DNA of 64,000 nt, taken from positions 12,027,408 through 12,091,407 of the forward strand of contig NC_066509.1 in the NCBI RefSeq assembly GCF_024679095.1, given 5' to 3'. Below are positions 42,215-56,540 of this stretch, one piece after another. The notes under the pieces are model-generated. The model searched no databases. It saw only the letters and a program-made list of their open reading frames with translations, and was not told the origin of the DNA. This DNA comes from Eriocheir sinensis. Lineage: Eukaryota > Arthropoda > Malacostraca > Decapoda > Varunidae. The number at the start of each line of letters is the position of its first letter. Within the stretch, counting starts at the first letter, position 1. A program made the position numbers and the translations under genes.

Positions 42215-42258
<44 letters not shown>
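42185..42258 (+). repeat. G-quadruplex motif followed by (TAG)n
   Basis: GGGGGTGGGTTGGGGGTGGG and two further G (42,185-42,206) give four G-runs with 1-2-nt loops. TAG repeats follow at once (42,207-42,258). Confidence 0.85.
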
Positions 42259-42939
<681 letters not shown>

Positions 42940-43104
42940 CAAGCAGCTCCACGGTCACCCATGGGAGCGGAAGCAGTGTTCCAGGCAATCTCTGTGCTCC
43001 GTTTATTAAATCTTCTCAAATTCCACACTTTTTTCTAGTCACGTGTAATCTTAGACAGCGGGGTCAGGCCGGCACGAAGAGGGGAGCTCCTGACACCTTG
43101 GCTG

Positions 43105-44955
43105 GCCGGAAGAAAGAAGAGGAGGCGGAGGTGAAAGAGAAGGAGAGGGAGAAAGAGAAGAAGAAGTATTAAGAGAAGAGGAAAGAAAATAAGAAGAAGA
43201 AAAAGAAGAGGAAGAAGAAAAAGAAGAAGAAAAAGAAAAAGATGAAAAGAAGAAGAAGAAGAAGAAAAAGAAGAAAAAGAAGAAAAAAGCAGAAGAAAAA
43301 GAAGAAGAAAACGAAGAAAAGGAAGAGAAAAAAGAGGAAAAACAAGAAAATGAAGAAGTGGGGAAAGAGGAGGAGGAGGAAAAAGAAATACGAAAAAAAG
43401 AGGAGGAGGAGGACGATATAGAGAAGGAAGAGGCGGAGTAAATATCACACAACATACTCATCTACATTAACGCACTTTAGCAGCGAAACACATAATCCTT
43501 TTCTCCCTCTATTTCGCCTTCCTAAATGCACTTACGGATATTTGCATATTTCGCTTTGGGCAACTTTATTATGTCGCTCACAAGACGAGAAGAAAAAAAC
43601 ACACGAAAAAGGGTGAGAGAAAAAAACAAGAGCAAAGAGGAAGGAACAGGTGATTAAACAAAGGACGGGAAAAGGAAGGAAGGAGACAGAGAATGAAACA
43701 GAGAATAAAAGGTAAATGGAAAATGGAAAAAGACAAGAGAAGGATGGCAAGACAAACTAAAAACAACACATAAAAAAACCCAGAGAGGGAACGAGCATTT
43801 AACAGGAAACAGGAAAGAGGAGAGAAGGAAAGAAAAAAGAACATAAAAAGACCACTAAAAAGGAACCAGGGGGATAAGAATAACAAATAAGCATAAAAAA
43901 GGGACGAAAATGTAATGGAGGGAAAGAGAAAAAGAAAGACAAGGATAAATGAAAGGAACAGGGAAAGGAGAGAAGAGAGAGAGATAGAGTGAGAGATAGA
44001 GAGAGAGAGAGATAGAGAGAGATAGTAAAAGAGAAACAATATGAAAGAGCACAAGGGTTAGAGGAAAGGCAAGTAAGAATAAACGAGAAAAAGAAGAGAA
44101 AGCTCACAAGACAAAAGGAAGACAGAAAAAGAAAAAGGGAACAAGAAAACACGAGGAAAGAGCAAAGGCAAGTAAGAAAATAAAGGAAAGAAGAGGAAAC
44201 GGATAACAAGACAAAACGAAGGCAGAAAAGAAAGGGAGAGAGGGAACGAGAAACAAAAGGGAGGGAGGAAAGTAAGAAAGAATGAGGAAGGATGGCCGAG
44301 AGCGATCCATGGTAAAGAGGAGACAATTTAGTGTTTCCTTCCGCGTTGTTAAGGCAGTTTCCCAGGGCGAGGCATGCAGGGGGAGGGAGGAGGGAGGAGG
44401 GAGGAAATAGGGAAGGGAGGGCAGAGGGGAAGGAGGGAAGGAATAAATGGATGGAGGGTAGACGGAGGTAGATGGAGGGAAACCATGCAAGGAGGGAGGA
44501 AGTGAAGGAAAGGATGGTGGGAGGGAGGGAAATAAGGATGGAGAGTCGAGGGAAGGGAGAAAGGTGATCAAGGGAGAGAAGAAGGGGAGGAGAGAGGGAA
44601 TGTTAGGAAAGAAGGGATATAGAGAAGGAAAAGAGAAAGAAGGGGACGAAGGAAGAATGGAAAGAAGGCGAATCACAAAGAAGAAACAAGATGGTGAAAG
44701 GAAAGAGTGAACGAAAGAGGAGATAAAGGAAAAGAAAGAGGAAGGGTAAGTCAGGAAGCAATGAATGGAAGGAAGAAGAGGAATGAATGAACGAAGAAAC
44801 GATGGAGAGAGGGAAGGATGCTATATACGCAAGGAAAGATAGAAAGAATGAAGAAAAGACGGAAGGAAGGAAGGAAGGTATGAAAGTTAAGAAGAAATGG
44901 ACAAAGAGGAAGGGAAGGAATATCGAGGGGAGGAGAGGGGGGAGGGATGTGGTAG
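43105..44955. repeat. Polypurine block, about 1.85 kb
   Basis: The + strand is nearly all A/G: (AAG)n-rich at 43,110-43,440, then GGAAAGA-type and GGGA/GGAGG-rich sequence. Long Ser/Phe/Leu minus-strand frames are artefacts. A short unique patch at 43,441-43,560 breaks it. Confidence 0.9.
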
Positions 44956-45079
44956 TGAATCCCTCCCCCCTTCCCCACAGTGGCCGCCTCGCTTCCATCC
45001 ATCACAGCGGTGCACCAGGGGAGGTAAACACAGCAATTTGTATCCCTCGCTCCACCTTGTTATAACCTGGGAGCAGCAC

Positions 45080-46435
45080 CGCCAGCACCGCCTCCCTCCT
45101 CGCCCTCCTCAGCCGTCCTTTCTCCTCGTTCTCCTTCTCCTCATATTTCTCCTCGTTCTCCGTGTTTGCCTCCTCCTTGCTCACCTCAACCTCACCTTCT
45201 CTTCTTCCTCCACATTCTCCTTTGTATTACCGCTTCTCTGCCTTCCTTTCTCCTCTTCCTCTCTTTCTCCTCGTATTTCTCTCCTCGTTCTCCGTGTTTG
45301 CCTTCTCCTTGCTCACCTCAGGATTACATTCTTTCTTGTTTTTATCTTACTCCTCCTTATTCTTCTTTGCATTACCTCCTTGCAACTTCACATCTTCTCC
45401 TCTTCCCCTTCGTCTTCTTTATTTTCTTTTACATCGTTTACCTCTTCGTTCTTACTCCTCCTCGTTCTCCTTTGTATTACCTCCTTGGAACTTCCCATCT
45501 TCCCCTCCTACTTCTTGTTTGCTTTTTCATCATCCGTTTCCTCGTTCTCCTCACTGTTTTCCTCTTTTGATACCTAAAACCTCATTTCTCCTCCTCCTCT
45601 TTCTCTTCCTGCTCCATGTCTTTCGCCTACCCTTTATTGTCCTGTTTCATTTCAACGCCCCCTCAAACCAACGCCAATCTTCAAACTTACATTCTTTTCA
45701 TATTTGTTTTCCTCTTTCAACACGCTCGGCACTTCTGATCACTTATTATTTTTTTTCTATTTACGCCCACATCACTTCGACCTTCTTTCTTCTCATTCTT
45801 TTTTTTCTGTGACAACCACAACTTTTCTCCTCCTCCTCCTCCTCCTCCTCCTTCTCGCCTGTCCTCTTTATACTTTCCTCATTCTCCTCATCCTCCACTC
45901 TAAGCTCCCTTTCTCCTCCTTTTCGTCCTCTTTTTTTTTATCCTTCAGTGCTCTCTCCGTACCCGCCTCAAAGGTCCTCTCCCCTTTTATTTACTTAGCC
46001 ATATCTTCCCCTCATCTTCTCTCCCTCCTTACACACTCCAACTTTTATCTCTACTTTTTCTTCCTCTTCCCCTATTCAACACCCTTGTCTTCGTCATTCA
46101 CCTCCTCCCCTTCGCAATTGTGTTTCTATTCTTCACTTTTACTCTTTGCCCTCTGTCCCTTATAACCTTAATAATAATTTTCCTCCTCCTCCTCCTTCCT
46201 CCTCTTCCTCCTCTTCTTTCCTTGCTTCCTCTGACCCTAACGCTGCAATATCCCATCTTTTCTTCAGTCTTCTCCTCCTCTTCAATCTTCTCTTATTTTT
46301 CTTTGGCTTGTCTTCTCGGTATATTCCATCTGTTGTTTCTTCTTCGTACCTGACTTATTTTCTGTTTGTACCTTTTCAGTCATCCTCTTCCCTCCTCTTC
46401 CTCCCTCCACCTGTTCGTCCCCCTCACGTGCGGTA
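45080..46435. repeat. Polypyrimidine block, about 1.35 kb
   Basis: The + strand is nearly all C/T (CTCCTC, TTCTCC). It contains repeated phrases such as CTCGTTCTCC, GTGTTTGCCT and TTTGTATTACCTCCTTG (or close variants), so it is itself built from degenerate tandem units of about 100-170 bp. Confidence 0.88.
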
Positions 46436-47604
46436 AATAAACATCGTATTACATCCACTTTTCTTATTTTTCTTGTCAGTCACCTGCGATAATTGTACAA
46501 GAGTACCGGTAAGAACAACAGCAACGAGCGACGGTACAAAAGCCCACACCTTAGAACACCAACAAAAGAACACCACGATAACAACAACAACAAAAACAAG
46601 TAATGGTAGTAGCAGGAGGAAGAGGAGTTTTAGTAATAAAAATCATACTAATAATGATGATGTTAATAAGAATATGAAAACAGCAATAACATTAATAATT
46701 GCAAATCAGTGAACAAGGCGCCGGAATGTTAAACGAGGCGGCGGTGGTGGTGGTGTGGGCTGAAGGGTCGTCGCTGCTGCCTGACGCCGCCTCCTGCATG
46801 TTTTCGCACACCGCCAACCATCCCACGTTGCCTCATGTTAAGCCATTAGGAGTGGCCAACGCTAAGAGGCTTTGTGGCAGGAGAAGCATGCCAGGCCGCG
46901 CAGGGCTCAGGCGTGTACAAGCATTAAGAACGACTCATCTGCCGCGCCGCCGCCGCTTCACGCACCAGAAAACATATATTTCGGGAAGATTAACAACGTG
47001 ACGATGAAATGGGAAAAAACAGACGGTATATGTGAAAAATACTTTGCGTAAATGAAAATACTACATAGTACGATAATTCCTGCGTGTTAGAACGACTGAA
47101 CGACATACCATGAAGCAAGTAACAAAAGAATATACTGAAGCTTAATAACTATATATTAAAGCAAAATTAAAAAGAGTTTTTCAGACGTAATACAGGAAGT
47201 AGAATAAAAATAACACAAAAATGACAAAACAAGGAGCAAAAAATTTAATATGAAAATGCAGTATGCGTACATCACGATTCAGAATGGAAAGAAATAAAAC
47301 AGTGGACCAAAATTATGTTATATTAAAGTAGATATAATGAATCGACTGAAAACACCCGTTCCGCCCTATGAAAATAAAGAAGGAAAATAAAAAAAAATAA
47401 AAAATGAAGCTCTACAAATTACTTCAATATACATTTAGAGACAATGCAGCAAACAAACAAATAACCGAGCAACAACGAAAAAAAGGAAGAAGGGCGAAAA
47501 GAAAGAACAAAAAAGAGCCGAATTAAGCTCAGTATAAATTTTGTTGTTATAATTTTAAATAAGGAAAAAAAATGTACCGAGGACTTCACAAAAATAGAAA
47601 TAAT

Positions 47605-47610
<6 letters not shown>
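46436..47610. other. Unique sequence, partly CpG-rich
   Basis: 46,715-46,960 is GC- and CpG-rich. The remainder is AT-rich. No gene recognised. Confidence 0.4.

Positions 47611-47654
<44 letters not shown>
47611..47654. repeat. (GA)n microsatellite
   Basis: About 44 bp of GA. Confidence 0.97.
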
Positions 47655-47655
<1 letters not shown>

Positions 47656-47859
47656 ACACACGCTAAAGAGAGGACCCATACTAAACACAAATAAATACAA
47701 CTCAACGCATCACAATTAACATTCCAGCCGGAGCGATGCCCTTCTGCCCGCCAGGAGGACCATCTCGACCCGCTTAGGCCTATTGACGTCGGCGCTTGAT
47801 CAGAGAGCCGATTAATTTACCCATTTAACAACGAAGCCTAATTAATGACCACGGGGGCA

Positions 47860-48143
47860 CGAGGGAGGGAGGGAGGGAGTGGAAGAAAGGTAAGGGGGGA
47901 AGGAAGAGGGTGAGGAGTAGGATGAGGGATGAAGGGAGGAAGGGGGAGAGCAGGAAGGAAGTAGAGAGGGTAGAAGGAGTGAAGGAAAGGTAAGGGAGGA
48001 AGGAAGAGGGATGAAGGGAGGTAGAGGGTGGGCAGGAAGGAAGTGGAGTGAGGCGGTAGGTGAGAAAAGTGAGAGGGTGAGAGGAAGGAGAAGGAAAGGA
48101 ATGGGAAGTGGAATGAAGGGGCAGAAGGAAGATGAAAAGGGCA

Positions 48144-48191
<48 letters not shown>
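47860..48191. repeat. Polypurine tract ending in (CA)n
   Basis: GGGA/GGAAG-rich to about 48,140, then CA repeats 48,144-48,191. Confidence 0.93.
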
Positions 48192-48193
<2 letters not shown>

Positions 48194-49129
48194 CTCTAAC
48201 AAACTTTTAAATGCCTATATATACCTTTCAACCATTTACAGGCTACATTCACTAACTACCTCCCCGTTCACCTACTAATACATTCAGAAACATGCCTACC
48301 TATTAGCCACCTGCCTACAGCACCTTCTTATGCATCCATCTGCCATCCAACCATCCAATCCATCAGTCCAGTACCTTCCCCCGCCTACCCATCAATTCTT
48401 CAACCTTCCCGCCCCATACCACGCCTATCAACCCACGTAAAGGCCCAGACAACCTACCCATTCTTCTCCATCACCAATGAACAACATCCCACTAACCCCT
48501 TAAAACCATGTCAGTCAAGCCAGCCACATCTACTAGCTAAAAATTATCTATCATTCACTAACGAGATACTTAATCACCTTTAACTTTTCTCAAGGCATTC
48601 ACTACCATTCACTTACCCGTTACATGCCATTCACAAACTTGATACTTCATAATCACCTCCATTATCGATGCTTTAGGCATCCACTAGCAAGATATTTACC
48701 CTTTATACACCTTCCACAAACTTAATACTTCTCCTTCACCGCCATTATCCATCAAACTCGCCCACGCATCCGCTCCTTCCTACGCAGCCATCCGTCTCCC
48801 CACGCTGAAGCCCCCACGTGCCGGAAACTAGGCGAGAGGGCAGGTGATGGGCTTTTCCTCAGGCCGTCAGCCACACACGCACCCCAGTCACGAGGAACCC
48901 CGCGCATCCCAGGTTCTGAGCCGCTGTCATCTCCCAGCCTAACCGAACGCAGCAGGTTCCCCAGACAAAGCAGTTTCCCTGAAGAAGTGAAAGCCGAGAA
49001 TGAAGGTGGAAAAGGGGCCACAAGGTGCTGGTGGTAGTGGTGGTAGTTGTGGTAATGGTGGTGGCTGTGGTGGTGGCGGAAGTTATTTTTGAGTCAAAGG
49101 AGCGAGGAACACTGATGGCCATGAATAGA

Positions 49130-49130
<1 letters not shown>
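48192..49130. other. Unique sequence with weak tandem structure
   Basis: CATTCACWAAC/GATACTT phrases recur about every 79 bp at 48,552-48,750. No gene recognised. Confidence 0.4.
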
Positions 49131-49189
<59 letters not shown>

Positions 49190-49202
49190 GCGCGCGCGCA
49201 CG
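49131..49202. repeat. (CA)n-(CG)n microsatellite
   Basis: CA repeats pass into a CGCGCG run. Alternating purine-pyrimidine throughout, so it could adopt Z-DNA. Confidence 0.96.
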
Positions 49203-49204
49203 TG

Positions 49205-49290
49205 CTCCGTAGTGTAGTGGCTAGCGTATTTTGCTGAAAACCGAGTTTGCTAATTCGTTCTTCGGGTGATAACGAGTCCAGCTCGTTGTA
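49205..49290 (+). other. tRNA-like box A, possible SINE head
   Basis: GTAGTGTAGTGGCTAGCGTA matches a tRNA-type box A, but there is no good box B (TTCGTTC only). Possibly a decayed tRNA-derived SINE start. Not a functional tRNA gene. Confidence 0.25.
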
Positions 49291-49639
49291 AGATCACGAG
49301 GAATGACACACACAAGCGGACATACCAAGAGACATAGATAAGAAAAAGGCAAAAAAAAAAAAAAAAAAAAAAAAAAGCTGGAAAAAAAAATGGAAACAAA
49401 AAATAAAATGCCGGAAAAGATAACAGAAAATGAAGAAAAAAACACAATCACACAGTAGTTGGATAAATTTTCAAATAGTGACTGAAGCTGCCTCGCTCTA
49501 CTAATGAAAAACTCATAATCACAATTAGGAACAGTAAAATTAAATATGTATGCATAAAACTAAAGGAAGCACAACAGACTAGAGAGAACAAAATGTGAAT
49601 TAATTAAAACCGATAATAAACAGGAAATGAGAAAAGAGA

Positions 49640-50910
49640 GAAGAGCTCAACACCAACTAATTAGATCAAGAAACAAATTTAAACTGGACGGGATACGACA
49701 AAGGATTATGAGTGAGGGAGACGAGGAAATGGCACAGGGACAACGAGAATATAGCACGAGGAGAGGAGTCAGTTAAAGGGAGGATGAGGGACAGGAGCCA
49801 GAGAACACAGGTGAGGGAGAGGGTGAGGGAGCGCAGGGAATAAGGGGAGAAAGGAGAGCAGGGAGGGTGAGAGGGGAAAGGGGGTACGGAAGAGAGGAGA
49901 TAGGTGGGAAAACATGAGGTGAAGGAAGGTATAAGCGGGGAGGGAGGGAATAAAGGAAGAGCAGTAAAGGAGAATATGAAAGTGAGAGGGGTTAAAAGGA
50001 AGCATAAATAGACCCTGATAAGAAGGGGGAAAAGGAAAGGAGTAGCAAGTGGAAATAGAAAGGGCTGCAGAGAAGAGACGAATAAAAAGATGTAGATGAG
50101 TAGGGGAGGGAAAGGGAGACTGTCAGAAGGAAAGAGAAGACAGAGGTGGCTGAAAAACTTTGAAGGGAGGTGGAAGAATAATGGGCAGCTGTGTAATGGG
50201 AGAATGGGCTGATCGGGGTGCTAGAGAAGGAAGGAGGAATGGGGTGATTGTAGGAGCAAGGGAAGGCAGCGATAGGACTGATGGGAAACAGGGGGAAGGG
50301 ATAAAAGGGAGAAGGAAAGGAAAGAACAAACTGAGTAGGGAAGAGAGAGAAAGATAGAGGGGGGATTATGTGGAAGGAGAAGAAATGGGAGAAGGAAAGA
50401 GTTGTGTTGCTGAGAAAAAGAAGGATGAGAGTGAAGGAAGATGTATATAAACAGGCTGTGTAACATATGGAGGGTCTAGTAATAGGGAGTAGGAAGGGAG
50501 GGACAACGTTGGTAGTACAGGAGGAAGGAGGAGGAGGAAGATGTTGGTTAAGAGCAGGAAAGGGAGGAAGGACGAGGAGAAAGACAGGAAAAGGTCCAGG
50601 TTCCCGGGTAATTGAGGAGAACCAGCTGGGTATGAGAGAAAGTGGGAAGAAGAGGGGAGGGAAAGGAATATAATGTGGAAGACAGGGGAAGGGGGGAAAA
50701 GGACCTGTTGGGTAAATAGGATAAGATAAGAGAATAGGGAAGGCACTGGGTACGAATGGGAAGGAGAGCAAAGGAAAATGGGAGAGGGAGAAGGACTAGC
50801 GAGGTAAGGGAGGAAGGTAACATAGTAGACACAGAGAGGAGGGCGAGGGAAGAACTAGTTGGGTAAGAGAGGGGAGGGGAAGGTAGGAGAGGGGGGAGGG
50901 GACTGGGTTA
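49640..50910. repeat. Polypurine block, about 1.25 kb
   Basis: GGGA/GGAA-rich + strand. Minus-strand Pro/Ser/Leu frames up to 259 codons are low-complexity artefacts. Confidence 0.88.
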
Positions 50911-51031
50911 CTGGGACACCCGACACCCCGGCTGAATGGTGGTTGGGTCACATGATCGCAGGAAAGAGCGGGTTTAATGGTTACTCAGCGTGACGAGGAG
51001 AACCCTGATGTGTCCCCCTGTCAAGTGAAGG

Positions 51032-51093
<62 letters not shown>

Positions 51094-51550
51094 TCTCTTC
51101 CCTCCCTCGTCACCGTTAATTAATGAAGTTTTCGTCGTCATTCTCGTCGCTGTCACTGTCGCTCTCTCTTCTCTTTCATATGATTTTTTTTTCCCTTCTT
51201 TCTTTTTCTTTTTATTCCTGCGTGCGTGTGTCCTGTCTCGTTCCTCCTGTTCTTTCTCTTCCTCCCGCTTCTTCTTTACTTGTTTCCTTTCCTGCTCTCA
51301 TTCCTGCTCCTCTGATCGTCTTTTTTCTCCTCCCGCTGCTCCTTCTACTCCTCCTCCTCTTACTCTTCCTCCTTCTATCTCCTACTGCTTCTAATACTCC
51401 TTCTGCTCCTCAGTCTTTTCTTCCGCCTGCCTCTCCTTCTGATCCCAATAATCCTCCGCCTCTCCTGCTCCTCCTCCTGCTCTTGTTTCTCCTCCTGCAT
51501 CTCTTTCTGCTCCTAATAATCCTCCTGCTCCTCTCCTTGTCTCGTGAAGT
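51032..51550. repeat. (GT)n followed by polypyrimidine tract
   Basis: GT repeats 51,032-51,091, then C/T-rich (CTCCTC, TTCCTGCTC) to about 51,550. Confidence 0.9.
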
Positions 51551-51686
51551 TTCTCGAGTCCGCCTCTCGGGTTTATGATGCCTGGGTTAGCGGCGCCACA
51601 ACTTCCCTACGCCCAACATTGCCTTGCACAACACTAAATAACAATATGCCAATATCCTTCCTCCTGTGCTCACTCACCTGTAATTT

Positions 51687-52610
<924 letters not shown>

Positions 52611-52611
52611 T

Positions 52612-52652
<41 letters not shown>

Positions 52653-52671
52653 GTAATAGTAGTAGTAGTTA

Positions 52672-52721
<50 letters not shown>

Positions 52722-52745
52722 ATAATACTAATAATAATAATAATA
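52611..52745. repeat. (TAC)n-(TAG)n-(TAA)n microsatellite
   Basis: TAC repeats switch to TAG at about 52,655, then to AAT. Confidence 0.97.
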
Positions 52746-53386
52746 ATACGGAAAAGTTAGTAAAATAATAGACAAATGAACCTATAAATGTTCAACAGTT
52801 ACTGAAACCATTTTTTCTTTCGAGTAACAGAGTTATAATGATTATAACAGGGATTATTTCTACTTTGACTTATAAATATAGGTATGGCGTCACATGTTTA
52901 TCAGCAATGTGCCGAGGGTGCAGAGCAGCATGCGTAATAGTCATCCTTTAATTTGATGAGTTAAGAGCAGAAAGAGATCTGTCACCAGAGTAATATTACG
53001 ATTTCTATTTTTCTTCTGGTAAATTGAGAGCACGTGGAAGAGTATGAACCTTTACACCGAAATTAAACACAACAGAAACTGCAGGATGGGTGAAAATAAA
53101 CACAACAGTAAATGGAAAATGGGTGAAATATAAATACTGAAAGTGTATAGTGGACCCAAACTAAACAGATGCACGGGGAGCCACGCGGTGAGTGTGGGAG
53201 AAAGAAAACAGTGTTACGAATGATTCTGTGGAGTAGTATGGAGTATTTTTTTACTGTATTAGGACGCAGACTAGGGATTAAACAGAAATGAAGAAGAATA
53301 AAAATGTCAAACCAAGCTGCTCCTGCAAAGAAAAAAAAGATGACAAAGAAACATCAATTATTGCTTCAGATGTTTGATACGACGAA

Positions 53387-53443
<57 letters not shown>

Positions 53444-54436
53444 TCAGACGAACTAACAAACAAGCACAGAAACACAAAAACAAAGTTTCCCCTTTACCTT
53501 GAAAGTTTACCTTATAATACACATGCGTCAAGGGATATCAGCATCTACCCTGCGAAACAAAAGGCTTCGCTCCTTCCCCTCGCGGAATAATTATGTCTGG
53601 GTTGCGTTACACTGCTCGCTATCATGTTCATCTCCACAGCACACCCGTCACCGCCATGCACACGCTGCAAACAACTTCTTTAATGACACATTCCTCGTAT
53701 ATTCATCACCTAAACGTTAGTGAAGGTCAGGCAGGAGATGGCTGATTGCACTGGACGCTTTCACAACAATATTCTTATAGTTCAGGAGAACGTGTTTCGA
53801 CATGAACATCAATGTAACTTGTAAGTGGAAGAGAGGAATGAAGTGGCTGCGCAACTAGGCAATAATTAATTACATATTGTTTTTGACAAGAAATATATTC
53901 GAACTAATAATTGATGATAGACACTGCTCCTTCATAGTCATATTCCTCGCTAATTCATCACCTAATCGCTAGTAAAAGCCCGGATGGAGATGACGGCAGA
54001 CTGAATACTTCCACAAAGAGAGAGAGAGCAGTGACAGACTTAAACGGGTATTTTTTTTCTTTTACGGCAGGAAATTGAATCGATCTATTAAGACTTGATG
54101 GTCTTGGTGTTGTTAATACTCCTAGGGCTTATTTCCGTTCTGTGAATTACAAAATTTTCTTACCATAGGAAGGAAGAGGGGCAAAAAATTGTTTCATAAT
54201 CTCATTCTCAACAGCATCACCAGGAAACACGACTGCTGGAGAAAATGATGGCAAGTCACAACAATGCTCGTTCCCATAGCGATGTCCTTGGAACTCTTCG
54301 AATCATTAATGGGGACTTTGAGGAAATGGACGAAAAAAGAACGAAGTAAGACGAAACATAACAAGAGGATGTATTACAGATTGTTCCCATCCTTGTTTTG
54401 ACAGGTCATTGTGATTTTGTGAACATGATGCTATGC
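52746..54436. other. Unique AT-rich sequence with one GA array
   Basis: (GA)n at 53,391-53,441. CATATTCCTCGCTAATTCATC resembles CACATTCCTCGTATATTCATC upstream (about 53,688 and 53,938), part of a loose 250-bp duplication. No gene recognised. Confidence 0.45.
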
Positions 54437-54437
54437 T

Positions 54438-54465
<28 letters not shown>
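54437..54465. repeat. (GA)n microsatellite
   Basis: About 29 bp. Confidence 0.95.
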
Positions 54466-54468
<3 letters not shown>

Positions 54469-54744
54469 CAGACCCAGACAGATATATCTAGATGACAGCC
54501 AGATATTACTAGTCTCAGGTTGACAGCAATAAAGAAACAGAAACAACATAGATGGGTATGTATATAGAGAGAATGAAAAAAATATATATATAAAGCGATA
54601 GATATGGACATAAAGACATCCATGAAGAGACAGAAACAAAGATAGCTTGCTGGAGACATTGAAGGAGGGAGAGAGTGAGAAGCGTAAGAGAGGGGAAAGG
54701 TAAGGCTAAGGGTTATGTGGCCCAGGTAGGTAGAAATCAAGGTA

Positions 54745-54987
54745 ATCGCGGGTGCGGTGACGCTTCTAAATTCCGCAAGTCAGTCTCGTCTTTCTACGCC
54801 GCGGCGCCTCACGTTCCCTTTATATTGCGGCGTTCGTCCCGGCGCTTGTGTCAGGGGGAGCGTGGCGGGCGGTGGGCGGCGGGCGTCACGTGTAGGGCGG
54901 AGGCTCCAGGCCATCGCTATAAAAAATTACAGCATCTGGCCGCCGCGATAAGAAAATTTATTAGCCAGTGTTGCATGCGACGCAGAT
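54745..54987 (+). promoter_or_regulatory. CpG-rich promoter candidate with TATA box
   Basis: GC- and CpG-rich block (54,745-54,910) with GGGCGG-type motifs and an E-box CACGTG (about 54,887), then a good TATA box TATAAAAAA (54,918-54,926). CCAGTG at 54,965 could be an initiator, though farther than the usual 30 bp. It is followed by an ATG at 54,988. Confidence 0.4.
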
Positions 54988-55065
54988 ATGGACACAGAAG
55001 TAAAGACACTAGTGACGCTGCTTTCGTTATTACTATTGTTGATGGCGGTAATTCTGTTAATACAA
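54988..55065 (+). CDS. Candidate first coding exon: hydrophobic leader peptide
   Basis: An ATG about 70 bp after a TATA box opens a frame of 26 codons, beginning MDTEVKTLV then TLLSLLLLLMAVILLIQ, a typical signal peptide or membrane anchor. It ends exactly before a consensus donor GTAAGT (55,066-55,071). Downstream is microsatellite DNA that would be intron. No second exon was found. The protein is not recognised. The combination of CpG block, TATA, ATG, hydrophobic leader and donor is suggestive but unproven. Confidence 0.35.
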
Positions 55066-55080
55066 GTAAGTAATGAATGT

Positions 55081-55850
<770 letters not shown>

Positions 55851-55899
55851 CTGGCTAAGCAACACGCCTTGCCACGCCAGAGTTTAAGTTTATCATTTA

Positions 55900-56070
55900 C
55901 TCCTCCTCCTCCACCTTCTGTTCCCCACTCTTTTTCTACTTATTTTTCTTCTTTTTCTTCTTCTTCTTCTGCTTCCTCTTCTTCTTCCGCCTCTTCTGCT
56001 TTTTCTTCATTCTTCTTCTTCTTCGCCTCCTCCTCCTTCTCCTCCTCCTCCTCCTCCTCCTCCTCCTCCT
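55900..56070. repeat. Pyrimidine tract ending in (TCC)n
   Basis: TTC/TCC-rich, with (CTC)n at 56,036-56,070 abutting the LINE fragment. Confidence 0.9.
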
Positions 56071-56540
56071 CGTGAAGAACGACTCGAGCGACTCAACCAC
56101 TTTACGTTAGAAGACCCACTTACGAGGGGATTTCATACAGGTTTTCAATTACCTTAAGAAGTTCAGTAACGTAGATCACACAATTTTTTTTTAGCTCTAA
56201 ACTAACCTAAGTACTAAAAAGATCGACCGATTTAAGCGAGGCGATTTTGTAGAGACATCGGCACGCTTATTTTTTTTTTTCTCTTTTCTCAAACTGAGTC
56301 ATCGGCCAGTGGAAGAACCTTCCAGTAGTAGTAACAAGAGCGGAAATCATCAATTACTTTAAAAATCACGTTGATCGCTACTTTATTGCGTCAGGAGTTA
56401 ACTGAACGTATGTACCGAAGTGCTTTGATCCGCTCTGTAGGCACTGAAGAGTCTGACGAGCAGACTGGAACACTATAGAGGGTAGCCTCGTTATGACCCA
56501 ATAGGCCTTCTGTCGCCCGTCTTTCCATGTTTCCATGTAT
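56071..56540 (+). mobile_element. CR1/L2-like LINE 3' fragment
   Basis: EERLERLNHFTLED, LRGDF, VFNYLKKFSNVD, IDRFKRGDFVETSARLFF and YFKNHVDRYF are the C-terminal blocks of a CR1/L2-type ORF2, with stops. The 3' end carries 8-bp units TTTCCATG (56,522-56,537). It is truncated at its 5' end directly at a (TCC)n array. It belongs to a different family from the 1-1,810 element. Confidence 0.72.

Noticed and set aside
43035..46436. Many Ser/Phe/Leu/Pro-rich frames, some with apparent membrane segments
   Set aside because: All arise from polypurine/polypyrimidine DNA, have overlapping counterparts in other frames, and show no domain.
49205..49290. Functional tRNA gene
   Set aside because: Box A is good, but there is no acceptor-stem pairing or box B.
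49992..50771. 259-codon minus-strand frame
   Set aside because: Pro/Ser/Leu low complexity from a polypurine block. Two other frames are also long there.
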